Shown one piece after another: positions 50,701 to 59,309 of a DNA stretch of 64,000 nucleotides (the first letter of the stretch is position 1; the number at the start of each line of letters is the position of its first letter). A model generated the notes under the pieces. It made no database searches. It had not been told where the DNA came from and saw only the letters and a program-made list of their open reading frames with translations. Made by a program: the position numbers and the translations under genes. The stretch lies in NCBI GenBank assembly GCA_964583615.1, contig CAZOWM010000016.1, positions 3,422 to 67,421 on the forward strand. The letters run 5' to 3'. This DNA comes from CAZOWM01 sp964583615. GTDB taxonomy: Bacteria; Spirochaetota; B62-G9; DRHN01.

Positions 50701-51068
50701 GCCCCGATGAGTGCGATGTATCCCTGTATGTCGATGTGTGCCGGACACTCCAGAGAACACGGAGCGACACAGTCACCGAAGTGATCGGAGATGAGGAGAG
50801 AAAGGCTGAGCTTTCGCGCTTCGATCACATCGGGGTCCTCCGTATGTATTTCCATTCCCCCGGTGACTTTTGTGGTGCAGCTCGGGACAAGCGACTTTGC
50901 CCCTTTTACCTTAACAAGACAGACCCGGCACGAACCGAAGGGTTCAAGCCTCTCGTCGTGACAGAGCGTGGGAATAAACACGTGTTCTCTTCTGGCAACT
51001 TCGAGGATGGTTTCTTCGGAGTCAGCCGTCACCTTCTTTCCGTTGAGCGTGATCTGTATACCAGGCAT
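47700..51068 (-). CDS. GltD-like oxidoreductase fused to NuoG-like iron-sulfur/degenerate molybdopterin domain
   Basis: A 1122-residue fusion. Residues 1-75: [2Fe-2S] plant-type domain (CHDERLEPFGSCRVCLV ... C). Residues ~95-150: cysteine-rich helical domain as in glutamate synthase small subunit (CSLECPAHIDI ... CPHPCESVCRR). Residues ~185-510: FAD/NAD(P)H folds (RIAVIGSGPAGLSC; VIVTGGGNTAMDAA; YAGGDCVTGA). Residues ~590-700: RCLECGC and two [4Fe-4S] groups (CIKCGICVRIC; CDFCGQCADSCP). The rest starts with CIHCSLLCALEYN and NLCVRGRFGFGYL of a molybdopterin domain but lacks an FDH-type active site, like complex I NuoG. Start chosen at the ATG at 51068 after GAGAGGA. Confidence 0.9.
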   Translation of the reverse strand: MPGIQITLNGKKVTADSEETILEVARREHVFIPTLCHDERLEPFGSCRVCLVKVKGAKSLVPSCTTKVTGGMEIHTEDPDVIEARKLSLSLLISDHFGDCVAPCSLECPAHIDIQGYIALIGAGKFSEAVKLIKEKNPMPLTIGRVCPHPCESVCRRNKVDEPIAINNLKRFAADYDSMQENHWVPEIAPAKGKRIAVIGSGPAGLSCSYYLAVKGYDVTVFEKHPRPGGMLRYGIPEYRLPAEILDREIGYIKELGVTIQCGEELGRNYTIEDLKNSGYDAVFLGIGAQKTINLKIEGEKHSRVIGGIEFLHAHATATPMDIKGKTVIVTGGGNTAMDAARTALRLGASMVTVLYRRTRKEMPANEAEIGEAEEEGILFEYLAAPIRIEDAGDMIDVECIRMQLGLPDSSGRRRPVPIEGSNHRRKAHLLITAIGQRTDAFDIGVPELISARDNIQANLDTGITSDRYIYAGGDCVTGAATAIEAVAAGRKAAVSIDLYLTTGVWREKDTEEFNMTKGPLNSIPETLFEMYPKEKRAAMPALRVEERIHDCREIELGLTETEALREASRCLECGCIERFSCALKDHCTLYGVDQYDIKGEKNLYPEHNNVLDRHPAILRDENKCIKCGICVRICEEVWGLNVFGYHNRGFKTEIAPYFHLELHDTACDFCGQCADSCPTGALALNSTLKKPGPFECEKAEGNCIHCSLLCALEYNIYGDMIMKTTSAPVMGENEGNLCVRGRFGFGYLRHGERCVQPMNISDGNKKPADLSSAIRRAADIIDASEKLCILTSTQLSNEEYEKISELAHAADTAELYHIPYDMAEGARPAYPVAGKRKSFEDILSFLSPPSLSEIAESEVIVLFNIFPGRSFPILEMNIRNAAKRGALLFIISEIPTRLDEYAESIFRVRSQHSSDLLSFAGSIGNTHSASHFSGMHEFLTVREVSSSILSDVHIKPDKLAHLIEQVTKARNVSFITDEDLCTAEELEAFLMMLLSLNSGAKLLLMQRGVNPLGAQKILRKVPKKAVIGKELFEDYDSLLLYKLPDLFKNYSIPLIHVGFAPVSANAIRGVFIPSSSLLETGGTVYKYNGKKVSIRSILNSEHGLDNVDTLTQLIGKIAHVR

Positions 51069-51078
51069 CTGTTTCCTC

Positions 51079-52872
51079 TCATTGCACTTCAATTGCATCG
51101 AATCTGCAGCTGTCGTAACAGACCCCGCACTTGATGCAGAGGTCCTGGTCGATTGCGTGTACCTGTTTCTTTTCGCCTGATATGGCATGAGTGGGACAGT
51201 TCCTGCGGCAGAGCCCGCATCCGACGCATTTATCCTCCCTGATTCTGTAGGAAATCAGACTCTTGCACTGTTTTGCGGGACAGGTCTTTTCCCTGATATG
51301 AGTTTCGTATTCGTGTCGGAAATATTTGAGAGTCGTCAACACAGGGTTCGGAGCCGTCTTTCCGAGCGCGCAGAGTGATCCCTGGCTGATATTTTTCGCG
51401 AGCATTTCGAGAAGCTCTATGTCGCCTTCTTCTCCATTTCCCTGTGTGATTCGTTCAAGAATCTCGAGCATTCTTTTCGTCCCGATCCTGCAGAATGTGC
51501 ACTTGCCGCAGGATTCATCCTGTGTGAAAGACAGGAAATAACGGGCAATTTCCACCATGCAGGTATCTTCGTCCATCACGATCATGCCGCCGGACCCCAT
51601 GATACACCCAGCCTTTGTGAGGGACTCAAAGTCAACGGGCATGTCGAGAAGATGTTCGGGGATGCAACCGCCTGAAGGACCTCCGGTCTGAACGGCCTTG
51701 AAGGCTTTGTTGTCCTTGATGCCTCCTCCGATATCGAATATGATTTCACGAAGCGTGATTCCCATGGGAACTTCGACCAGACCGGTATTGTTGACTTTTC
51801 CGACGAGGGAAAACACCTTGGTCCCCTTGCTGCTTTCAGTGCCTATGCTGCTGAACCAGTCTGCCCCGTGATTTATAATCCGCGGGATATTTGCCCACGT
51901 TTCCACATTGTTGATGTTCGTCGGTTTCCCGTTATACCCTGAGATCGCAGGAAAGGGCGGCTTTACGCGTGGTTGCGGGTGTTTTCCCTCCAGGGAGCGG
52001 ATGAGAGCTGTTTCCTCTCCGCACACGAAAGCTCCTGCCCCCCGGTTCACCCTGACGTCGAAGCAGAAATCAGTGCCGAGAATGTTGTCACCGATGAGAC
52101 CGTAATCTCGGGCCTGTTCGATTGCACGGTTGACTCTTCGGAGTGCAAGGGGGTACTCGTTTCTGATGTAGATGAAGCCGTTTTTAGCGCCGATGGCCCG
52201 TGCCCCGATTGTCATTCCCTCCAGTACAGAGTGCGGGTCAGACTCCACTATGGAGCGGTCCATAAACGCACCCGGATCACCTTCGTCTGCGTTGCAGATG
52301 ATGTACTTTTCATCTCCCGGAGCTTTCTTGCAGACCTCCCACTTGATTCCCGTGGGAAATCCTCCTCCTCCTCTTCCCCGAAGGCCGGAACGTTTAATCT
52401 CATCAACGATCGCTTCGGGTGTCATATTTACAAGCGTTTTTACGAGTGCCTTGTATCCGTCTCGTGCGATGTATTCATCGATTTCCTCAGGGTTGATGAT
52501 TCCTCTATTCGCCAGCGCAATCAGCCGCTGTTTCTTGAAGAAGCCGATGTCGTGCATTTTTGGAACAGGGGTTTCGTCTTCACCGGGTGAATACATGAGT
52601 TTTTTAACCGGTCTTCCCTTGAGAAAGTGCTCCTCAACGAGAAACGGGATATCTTTCACGGTGAGCATCTGATAGAAGATGTCGTCGGGCTGTACAACGA
52701 CGATCGGCCCGTTTGCGCAGAAACCGTTGCACCCTGTTGTGATGATCTGTATTTCCCCTTCGAGGTTATGACGGATGATCTCCTTCTCGAGCGCATCTAT
52801 TATCTGAAACGCACCGTTGGAGACACAACCGGTACCCGTGCAGACCATCAGGTTCATACGATATCGAGGCAT
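51079..52872 (-). CDS. NuoF-like flavoprotein of the second redox complex
   Basis: A 597-residue diaphorase subunit. The N-terminal [2Fe-2S] domain has all four ligands (CTGTGC ... GCNGFC). The core has GLRGRGGGGFPTGIKWEV, NADEGDPGAFMDRSIVE, VCGEETALIRSLEG and ESCGKCTFCRIGT ... C; the C-terminus adds CVGCGLCRRNCP and CIKCGVCYDSC [4Fe-4S] groups. It closely resembles the 41.3-43.2 kb NuoF-like protein over the core, so the two arose by duplication or family expansion. It precedes the GltD-NuoG gene by 10 bases. Confidence 0.92.
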   Translation of the reverse strand: MPRYRMNLMVCTGTGCVSNGAFQIIDALEKEIIRHNLEGEIQIITTGCNGFCANGPIVVVQPDDIFYQMLTVKDIPFLVEEHFLKGRPVKKLMYSPGEDETPVPKMHDIGFFKKQRLIALANRGIINPEEIDEYIARDGYKALVKTLVNMTPEAIVDEIKRSGLRGRGGGGFPTGIKWEVCKKAPGDEKYIICNADEGDPGAFMDRSIVESDPHSVLEGMTIGARAIGAKNGFIYIRNEYPLALRRVNRAIEQARDYGLIGDNILGTDFCFDVRVNRGAGAFVCGEETALIRSLEGKHPQPRVKPPFPAISGYNGKPTNINNVETWANIPRIINHGADWFSSIGTESSKGTKVFSLVGKVNNTGLVEVPMGITLREIIFDIGGGIKDNKAFKAVQTGGPSGGCIPEHLLDMPVDFESLTKAGCIMGSGGMIVMDEDTCMVEIARYFLSFTQDESCGKCTFCRIGTKRMLEILERITQGNGEEGDIELLEMLAKNISQGSLCALGKTAPNPVLTTLKYFRHEYETHIREKTCPAKQCKSLISYRIREDKCVGCGLCRRNCPTHAISGEKKQVHAIDQDLCIKCGVCYDSCRFDAIEVQ

Positions 52873-53253
52873 TTACGAAACCCTCTCGCTTCCGATTGCC
52901 AGAGCATATTCTGCAACCACTTTTCCACCCTGCACATGCTCTTTGAAAATTCTCTCAACCTTTTCCTGCGTCAGGTCAACGTATTTCACCGGTGGTTTTC
53001 CCTTCAACTCAACAGTGGCCATCGGCTCCCGGCTGCAGAGCCCCGCGCACCCGGAAGTCGTAAGAATAATGTCCTCAGCATTGGACTCCTCTATACCCTT
53101 CAGAAAGGCGCTCAATATGTCTCTGGCCCCTGAGGCTATGCCGCATGTGCCCATATGCACGGTAATCTTTGCACGCCCCGCGCCTTCACGCAAGATGGTC
53201 GTCGCCTTCATCCTTTGGCTGATTTTATCCAGATCCTCAGGCTTCAGTTTCAT
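52873..53253 (-). CDS. Thioredoxin-like [2Fe-2S] ferredoxin subunit
   Basis: About 126 residues. The cluster-type motifs GTCGIASGARD and GCAGLCSREP match the stand-alone [2Fe-2S] subunits found beside NuoE/NuoF in bifurcating hydrogenase operons; only three obvious ligand cysteines are seen, as in other family members I recall. The start is the ATG at 53253, seven bases after AAGGAG; a longer frame to 53295 overlaps the NuoE-like gene. Stop and NuoF start are adjacent. Confidence 0.82.
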   Translation of the reverse strand: MKLKPEDLDKISQRMKATTILREGAGRAKITVHMGTCGIASGARDILSAFLKGIEESNAEDIILTTSGCAGLCSREPMATVELKGKPPVKYVDLTQEKVERIFKEHVQGGKVVAEYALAIGSERVS

Positions 53254-53269
53254 GGAAAGGCTCCTTGTA

Positions 53270-53743
53270 TTATCCTTTTTTTCGGTATTCTTCAACGATT
53301 TTGATGAATCGTCCCGGTGTGAGTTTTCCGTAGGTCGTGTCGTTTATCATCACTACAGGCGCGAGCGCACAACACCCGAGACATGCCACTTTTTCGAGGG
53401 TAAAGAGCATGTCCTCTGTGGTTTCGCCGTTTTCTATCCCCAGGTCCCGGCTTATTACATCTGTGAGCTTTGAAGCGCCCGCAATGTGACATGCGGTACC
53501 GTGGCAGATACGGATGAGATATTTTCCGATAGGTTCAAATCTGAATTGCGTGTAGAAGGTTGCAGCGCTGAGAACTCTTGCAATCGGGATATTCATCCTG
53601 AGTGCAAGAATCGTCAGCACCTCTTTTGGTAAATACCCGTATTGTGCCTGTATGTCCTGAAGAACGGTAATGAGAGTACTGCCGGTTGCGTTCTCCTTTT
53701 CAATGATCGACAAAGCAGGTTCGATATCTAAATCAGTCATCAT
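53270..53743 (-). CDS. NuoE-like [2Fe-2S] subunit of the second redox complex
   Basis: A 157-residue NuoE family subunit with CHGTACHIAG and CLGCCALAP ligands and the helical start VLQDIQAQYGYLPKEVLTILALRMNIPIARVLSAATFYTQF. AAAGGATG lies before the ATG. It is the first gene of the NuoE / ferredoxin / NuoF / GltD-NuoG operon. Confidence 0.92.
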   Translation of the reverse strand: MMTDLDIEPALSIIEKENATGSTLITVLQDIQAQYGYLPKEVLTILALRMNIPIARVLSAATFYTQFRFEPIGKYLIRICHGTACHIAGASKLTDVISRDLGIENGETTEDMLFTLEKVACLGCCALAPVVMINDTTYGKLTPGRFIKIVEEYRKKG

Positions 53744-53880
53744 TCATCCTTTTATCTGGCCGGTTTTTTGCACACGCAATACACCGCATAATGGTGGGAG
53801 AGACCGGTTTCCCGGATGAGAAGTGCGATAAGGCAAACTTTCGTGCGGCTCACACACAATTCGATGGTTTATGAACGGGA

Positions 53881-54186
53881 TCAGCGTAATTCCTTCAATA
53901 TTTTCAGGTCCTTGACCTCTTCGTGCCTTCCGAACGTACTGTCGGATTTCAATGAAATGATCTCGGCACAGTTTTCATCCTTCTTTATGGTATCCAGCAC
54001 GCTTTCAACGGTCAATTGTTTCTTTGAAAAAGGAAGATCCAGCGTTAGGAGAAAATCATAGGCACCGATTACCCGATCAACGAACTCCACCCCATCAAGG
54101 CTCTCGTATTGCTTTTTGATTTCCCACAATCGGTCCCCTTCTGCGTGCTGTCTCAGCTTTACGATGAGGTAGCCCCGGGATCCCAT
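53881..54186 (-). CDS. Stand-alone Lrp/AsnC ligand-binding (RAM)-type domain protein
   Basis: A 101-residue protein resembling the C-terminal ligand-binding domain of Lrp/AsnC regulators (GYLIVKLRQHAEGDRLWEIKKQYESLDGVEFVDRVIGAYDFLLTLDLP), without a helix-turn-helix. Such short forms oligomerise and may bind amino acids or modulate full-length Lrp proteins. It lies 137 bases upstream of the second redox operon on the same strand, and is divergent from htrA. Assignment from pattern only. Confidence 0.65.
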   Translation of the reverse strand: MGSRGYLIVKLRQHAEGDRLWEIKKQYESLDGVEFVDRVIGAYDFLLTLDLPFSKKQLTVESVLDTIKKDENCAEIISLKSDSTFGRHEEVKDLKILKELR

Positions 54187-54367
54187 ACGAACTCCTTCGG
54201 TAATTTTCTCCTAAATATATCAAATTATTAAAGGTTGTTCCAGGAAAATGTTGCCCATTTTTGATGTGATCGGGTATTTTGCCGCCTGACGGTAATTATG
54301 CGGAATAATAGTGAAAAGAGTTTGAAATATTATTAAATTTACTTCAAAAGAACGGGAGGTACAAGCG

Positions 54368-55843
54368 ATGCAAAAAGGCGGAAAGATCTATATCTTATCC
54401 GGGTTCCTTGCTGTAGCAATTCTCTTTTTTCTCCTCGGAATGGGTTCAGACTCTGAAAAGGGGAAAGCGGAGGAAGCGTCACCTGCCGCAACAATCGTAA
54501 TAAAGGATGAGGGCGGATTCTCTACTGCGATAAGCGAGGTTGCCAATGCACTGATGCCCGCTGTTGTGCACATCGATGTTTCAGGTTCCGTGGTGCAGCG
54601 CGCGCCTGTATCCCCCTTCGGGAATGATCCGTTTTTCCGGTACTTCTTCGGACCGCCTCAGGAAATGGAACGGGAGGTTCCAGTGCAAGCGCTCGGGAGC
54701 GGTGTAATAATCTCAAGAGACGGGTATATCATCACCAACAATCACGTGGTTCAGAATGCGGATACAATAAGCGTTGAGCTGTATGACGGGAGCCTGTACG
54801 AGGCGGAACTCGTCGGAAGAGACCCGGGTACGGATCTCGGAGTAGTGAAAATAGAACCGACCCCTAACATGAAATACGCAACTTTTGGAGACTCGGATAG
54901 GTGTAAGGTCGGCGAGTGGGTTATTGCCATCGGTTCTCCAAGAGGTCTTGACTGGACCGTTACCGCAGGAATTATCAGCGCGAAAAACAGAACGAACATA
55001 GGCGTGCTCGGGCCAACAGGGTATGAGGATTTTATTCAAACCGACGCCTCAATCAACCCGGGGAACAGCGGCGGGCCGCTCATAAACCTCAATGGAGAGG
55101 TAATCGGCATTAATTCTCTCATCGTTTCCGCTTCACGAGGGTCAGAAGGGCTTGGTTTTGCCATTCCCTCGAACATGGCGAAGGCGATTTCGGATTCGCT
55201 TATCAAACACGGAAAGGTGATCCGGGGATATCTCGGGGTAAATATCCAGGATGTCACTCCAGAAATCGCAAAGAGCCTGAAGCTCGAGAAAAATTTCAAA
55301 GGAGTGATCATTGCCGATGTTCTTCCAGACAGCCCGGCTGCACAGGCAGGAATCGAGCAGGGAGACATTGTCATCGAGTATAACGGCAAGAAAGTCGATA
55401 ACAGTTCACAACTCAGGAACAACGCCGCACAAACAACACCGGGGAAGACGGTGGCTCTCAAAATTCTTCGCAACGGCAGGGAAATCGAGATATCCGTGAT
55501 GGTCGGAGAGCTCGGAAAGTACGAGAAGGCGGGCGGAGGAGGAACAGGAGGAGATCTCCTCGGTCTTTCAGTTGAGAAAGTTACCCCCTCCATTGCACGG
55601 CGGATCGGGCTTATAAAAGCGAGCGGTGTGATCATTATTGAAGTAAGGTCCGGGAGTGTGGCGGAGAATGTCGGTCTGGAAGAAGGAGACATCATTTTTC
55701 GTATCGGGAATGTTCCGGTAAACGACCCCGGAGAGTTCAACAGGCTCGTGGAAACTTTTGCAGATGAGGGAGAGGTTTTGCTGCTCGTGAGAGACGGAAA
55801 AAGCGGCAGGGTCGGCTATCTCGTGGTTCCACTAAACGAGTGA
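54368..55843 (+). CDS. HtrA/DegP-type periplasmic serine protease with two PDZ domains
   Basis: A 491-residue protease/chaperone. An N-terminal hydrophobic segment (ILSGFLAVAILFFLLGM) is a signal or anchor. The trypsin-like domain has the catalytic His in IITNNHVV near residue 120, Asp in PGTDLGVVKI near 155 and Ser in INPGNSGGPL near 235, followed by two PDZ domains (roughly 290-375 and 390-480). GGGAGG lies before the ATG. It degrades or refolds damaged envelope proteins. Confidence 0.93.
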   Translation: MQKGGKIYILSGFLAVAILFFLLGMGSDSEKGKAEEASPAATIVIKDEGGFSTAISEVANALMPAVVHIDVSGSVVQRAPVSPFGNDPFFRYFFGPPQEMEREVPVQALGSGVIISRDGYIITNNHVVQNADTISVELYDGSLYEAELVGRDPGTDLGVVKIEPTPNMKYATFGDSDRCKVGEWVIAIGSPRGLDWTVTAGIISAKNRTNIGVLGPTGYEDFIQTDASINPGNSGGPLINLNGEVIGINSLIVSASRGSEGLGFAIPSNMAKAISDSLIKHGKVIRGYLGVNIQDVTPEIAKSLKLEKNFKGVIIADVLPDSPAAQAGIEQGDIVIEYNGKKVDNSSQLRNNAAQTTPGKTVALKILRNGREIEISVMVGELGKYEKAGGGGTGGDLLGLSVEKVTPSIARRIGLIKASGVIIIEVRSGSVAENVGLEEGDIIFRIGNVPVNDPGEFNRLVETFADEGEVLLLVRDGKSGRVGYLVVPLNE

Positions 55844-55890
55844 TGGGTCTCGGGAAGGCCTGAAAAAAACATGAAGTGCGGGTCATTCAG

Positions 55891-56141
55891 TCACTCTATT
55901 GCCGGGGCTTCGAAGTCATAGGTTCGCGGAATCTCGCCAGTCAGAAAAAAACTCTGAAAAGAAGTACTGCTCCTATTGAGCACAAATCGAAAACCTGATG
56001 CTTCGAGTTCTTCTCTGCTGTAGGGGATTGCAATAGAAGAAACTTCGAGAACATTTGAGATGTCTTTTTCGATGTAAAGAAAAGGCCGTGTTCTGCTTCG
56101 AGTCCCCGCCTGTAAACACTGTTTTCAACGAGAATCGTAAT
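55891..56141 (-). pseudogene. Remnant of a metallo-beta-lactamase-fold hydrolase gene
   Basis: Read by hand on the minus strand. One frame gives ITILVENSVYRRGLEAEHGL, the typical start of MBL-fold proteins of the dihydropterin-phosphate synthase type; after a +1/-1 shift at about 56084 the other frame runs YIEKDISNVLEVSSIAIPY ... SFFLTGEIPRTYDFEAP and a TGA. The last part matches the family's characteristic SGEIPR...FE stretch. The middle ~100 residues with the HxHxDH metal site are missing, and the start codon position is TTA, so the gene is dead. It fills the gap after nadB, 16 bases past its stop. Confidence 0.65.
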
Positions 56142-56156
56142 TTTTAAAAAGAACGC

Positions 56157-57737
56157 TCAGGATTCGTCCAGTCTGAAGTGACATCCGATAGTCTTACGGT
56201 TTCGTCTCGCGAATTGCGCGATGAGGGTTGCCACGAGAATACCGTTTCTCAGCTCGATTTTTCCTTTCGTCAGGTTCGTGTCTCTGTAGTAGTCTGAAAT
56301 TCTCAAGTAGAGATTCAGGAGATCGGACTTTGCCCTGGTCAGACGTGTCTCGGTTCGTACGATGCCGACGTAGTTCCACATTGTGCTTTTCAGGTTGTTC
56401 CAGTCCTGGATGATGAGCAGAGAATCATGATTTGATGTGCTCATATTCAGGGGGTATACCCAGTCCACGATGTCAGAAAAGTACTGTTCCCGCTTGGGGG
56501 CATGCGAAGCGTATGTTCCCGCGCGTTTCCCGAACACGAGACCTTCGAGAAGAGATACGGAGGCGAGTCGGTTTGCCCCGTGTATTCCGGAACATGAAGA
56601 TTCCCCCACCGCATAAAGCCCGCTTATCGTTGTGTTTCCCCATTCCCCGATGAGAATGCCTCCGCAGAAGTAGTGTTCGGCAGGAACAACGGGAATCGGC
56701 TCCTTCGAAATGTCGATTTTATGTTTCTTGCACTCTTTGTAGATACCGGGAAAGCGTGCGCTGATGTTGATCCCTTTTTCGTTATGGTGTGCGATATCGA
56801 GAAACACATGGGTGGATTCCATTCGTGTCATTTCATTATAGATTGCCCGGGCCACCTCGTCTCGGGGAGCGAGGTCAGCCCACTCGGCTGAGTACCGCTT
56901 CATGAACTCCTCGCCATCCTTGTTCAGGAGTCTGCCGCCCTCTCCCCGCACAGCTTCGGAAATGAGGAATCCGCTTTCCTCTGCTGAAAAGAACATCGTC
57001 GGATGGAACTGTACATACTCCATGTTCGTGACGGTTGCACCGGCCCTGTAGGACATGCAGATTCCGTCTCCGGTCGCGCATTCTGGATTCGTGGTGTATT
57101 TGTAGAGATTACCGATGCCTCCGGTGGCGACGATGGTTGCATCGGCGAGAAGTGTCTGCACATCCCCGGTGTCGTTATTCAGCGCGTATGCACCGAGGCA
57201 TAAGTTCTCCTTGTAATTTGACAAAGGATTTTTGGAATTGTGTTGGGTTGTGATGAGATCTATGGCCGTCAGATTGGTAAATAATTCTATATTTTTCGTT
57301 TCATGCACTTTTTCCAGGATTTTTTTTTCGATTTCCTCCCCTGTGGTGTCGTAGTTGTGAAGGATCCGCTTTTTTGTGTGTGCTGCTTCCTGTGTGAAGT
57401 GATACTTTTCGGTTTTGGTTTTCGTAAAATTCACCCCGCATTTGTCTACAAGAAAATCCATGACGATCGCCGGCCCCTCCTCAACCACGATACGAACAGC
57501 GTCCGGATTGGATATACCGTCTCCCGCACGCATGATGTCCTCGTAGAGAATCTCCTTTGTGTCGTCCTCTCCGATGACCACGATTCCACCCTGCGCATAC
57601 CGGGTATTTGTTTCCATGGGATCCACCATCTTTGTGATGAGAAACACCCTTTTCCCTGATTCTGCTGCTGCAATCGCAGCAGTGCACCCTGCTATTCCGC
57701 TGCCGATAATGAGTACTTCTGTCTTTTCGCGTATCAC
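56157..57737 (-). CDS. nadB: L-aspartate oxidase / FAD-dependent fumarate-reductase-type flavoprotein
   Basis: A 526-residue flavoprotein that oxidises L-aspartate to iminoaspartate for NAD synthesis; anaerobes can use fumarate as acceptor. The FAD fold LIIGSGIAGCTAAIAAAESGKRVFLITK is at the N-terminus, TRYAQGGI follows near residue 45, and the active-site region has EYVQFHPTMFF, SEAVRGEGGRLLNKDGEEF and AVGESSCSGIHGANRLASVSLLEGLVFG. NadA and NadC are not in the window. It is 40 bases after thrC on the same strand. Confidence 0.88.
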   Translation of the reverse strand: MIREKTEVLIIGSGIAGCTAAIAAAESGKRVFLITKMVDPMETNTRYAQGGIVVIGEDDTKEILYEDIMRAGDGISNPDAVRIVVEEGPAIVMDFLVDKCGVNFTKTKTEKYHFTQEAAHTKKRILHNYDTTGEEIEKKILEKVHETKNIELFTNLTAIDLITTQHNSKNPLSNYKENLCLGAYALNNDTGDVQTLLADATIVATGGIGNLYKYTTNPECATGDGICMSYRAGATVTNMEYVQFHPTMFFSAEESGFLISEAVRGEGGRLLNKDGEEFMKRYSAEWADLAPRDEVARAIYNEMTRMESTHVFLDIAHHNEKGINISARFPGIYKECKKHKIDISKEPIPVVPAEHYFCGGILIGEWGNTTISGLYAVGESSCSGIHGANRLASVSLLEGLVFGKRAGTYASHAPKREQYFSDIVDWVYPLNMSTSNHDSLLIIQDWNNLKSTMWNYVGIVRTETRLTRAKSDLLNLYLRISDYYRDTNLTKGKIELRNGILVATLIAQFARRNRKTIGCHFRLDES

Positions 57738-57777
57738 TTGCGAAGGCTCCTCTTCGGATACCCGTAAGCAATCATGC

Positions 57778-59232
57778 TCACAGGAATACAGACTTAATTT
57801 TGTTTTTCACTTCTTCGTACTGTTCCTCGCTCATCCGTTTCGCACCTGATGAATCAATGAGAGGTTGTGCACCGACGTCATATATCCTTTCCTCGAGTTT
57901 TTCCTGCTTTCGTATCCCCTCTGGAATTTCCGGCCCGATACCGATTGACTTTCGTATATCCTCAGGAAACTTTCCAGGATCCGCAGTTTCATAAATCACT
58001 GCAGGCATTGAATGATTTTCAGATGAGTACAGTTCGTAGGATTTCCACCCCACCGCTCCGTGGGGATCGAGAATGACCTTGTACCTGTCGTATACTTCCT
58101 TTATCGTGCGGTAGTGCGTATCGTTACTGACGCTCACTGAGTAGATGTCTTTTCGCATCTCTTTCAGGTCGGGCATGCGCGCCAAATATCCCGCATGGGT
58201 GATTCTTCTGGTCGTTTCGTCCCTTTTATCGTACATGTGTCCGCCGTAAAACTCGATGAGCCTCGCGAGGTTGGAAGGGTGTGAGACAATCATGGCCGTG
58301 GAAGGTGACCAGCGAGAAGGCTCCACCTTATAGTGTTCTGTGCTGAGAAAATCTGGAAACTCTCTGTTCTCATTCACCCCGCAAACGATTTTCTTGATGG
58401 GGAGCCCCATCTGCTTGGCAATAACTGTTCCCATCATGTCCCCGAAATTCCCGGATGGCACGCTGCATACAATCTGCTCTCCGCCGAGGTTGAGCCTGGA
58501 ATATGCGAAAAATGGATACACTGCCTGAGGAAGCAGCCTTCCGAGGCTGATGGAGTTTGCAGAAGTAAATCTGTCAGGGTCATGAAAACATTCTTCAGCA
58601 AAGCCTCTATCGCTCAAAAGGTTTTTTGCAATTTCCTGGCAGACGTCGAAATCTCCGTTCACTGCGAAGGCGTGGATATTTTTCAGAAGTGTCGTCATTT
58701 GCCTTTGTTGATGATCACTGATCGCATCTCTGGGAAAAAACACGATATTTGAAACGTTTTCAAGCCCTTGGAGCGCGTCCGCAACTGCTCCGCCTGTGTC
58801 TCCGCTCGTGGCCACGACCACAACCCTTCGGAGGCCGCTTTCTCCCAGAAAGTAGTTCAGAGCTCTTCCAAAAAAACGGGCTGCGAAGTCTTTGAACGAG
58901 TAGGTCGGCCCCTTCGAAAGCCACATGATGTGCGTTTGACCCGTAACCCGCTGTATATCGACCGGGATCACTGACTCATCGTACGCGTCCTCGAGCAGCG
59001 CGATGAAATCATTTTCCCTGATATCCTGAGTTACAAAGGGTGAGAGAACGCTGAACGCAATCTCCGAGTAACGAGCGGATTCCATTCTCCGTATCTGTTC
59101 ACTGGTCAGTTTCGGTATGTCCTGACGCCACATCATGTAAAGGCCGTATTCAGATGCGATTCCGTTCAGGAGTGCCTGTCTGAATCCGACGTTTTCTCGG
59201 TGATTGTTCGTGCTGTGAAAGTAAATCGGCAT
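57778..59232 (-). CDS. thrC: Threonine synthase
   Basis: A 484-residue PLP enzyme of the long E. coli-type ThrC, converting O-phosphohomoserine to threonine. N-terminal YFHSTNNHRENVGFRQALLNGIASEYGLYMMW is typical, the PLP lysine is in TYSFKDFAARFFG near residue 110, and the substrate/phosphate loop is VATSGDTGGAVADALQG near 140. It is distinct in length and sequence from the PLP enzyme at 1.7-2.8 kb. Confidence 0.92.
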   Translation of the reverse strand: MPIYFHSTNNHRENVGFRQALLNGIASEYGLYMMWRQDIPKLTSEQIRRMESARYSEIAFSVLSPFVTQDIRENDFIALLEDAYDESVIPVDIQRVTGQTHIMWLSKGPTYSFKDFAARFFGRALNYFLGESGLRRVVVVATSGDTGGAVADALQGLENVSNIVFFPRDAISDHQQRQMTTLLKNIHAFAVNGDFDVCQEIAKNLLSDRGFAEECFHDPDRFTSANSISLGRLLPQAVYPFFAYSRLNLGGEQIVCSVPSGNFGDMMGTVIAKQMGLPIKKIVCGVNENREFPDFLSTEHYKVEPSRWSPSTAMIVSHPSNLARLIEFYGGHMYDKRDETTRRITHAGYLARMPDLKEMRKDIYSVSVSNDTHYRTIKEVYDRYKVILDPHGAVGWKSYELYSSENHSMPAVIYETADPGKFPEDIRKSIGIGPEIPEGIRKQEKLEERIYDVGAQPLIDSSGAKRMSEEQYEEVKNKIKSVFL

Positions 59233-59309
59233 TTTCGATTCCTGTTCACTGCAAAATAGTATATGGGGATCACCATCACAATATACATAGTTTGGGGAAA
59301 AGATGAAAT

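Noticed and set aside
38616..53743. [FeFe] hydrogenase (HydA) suspected from the NuoEF-type partners
   Set aside because: No H-cluster motifs are found in any translated frame; the catalytic protein present is a formate dehydrogenase.
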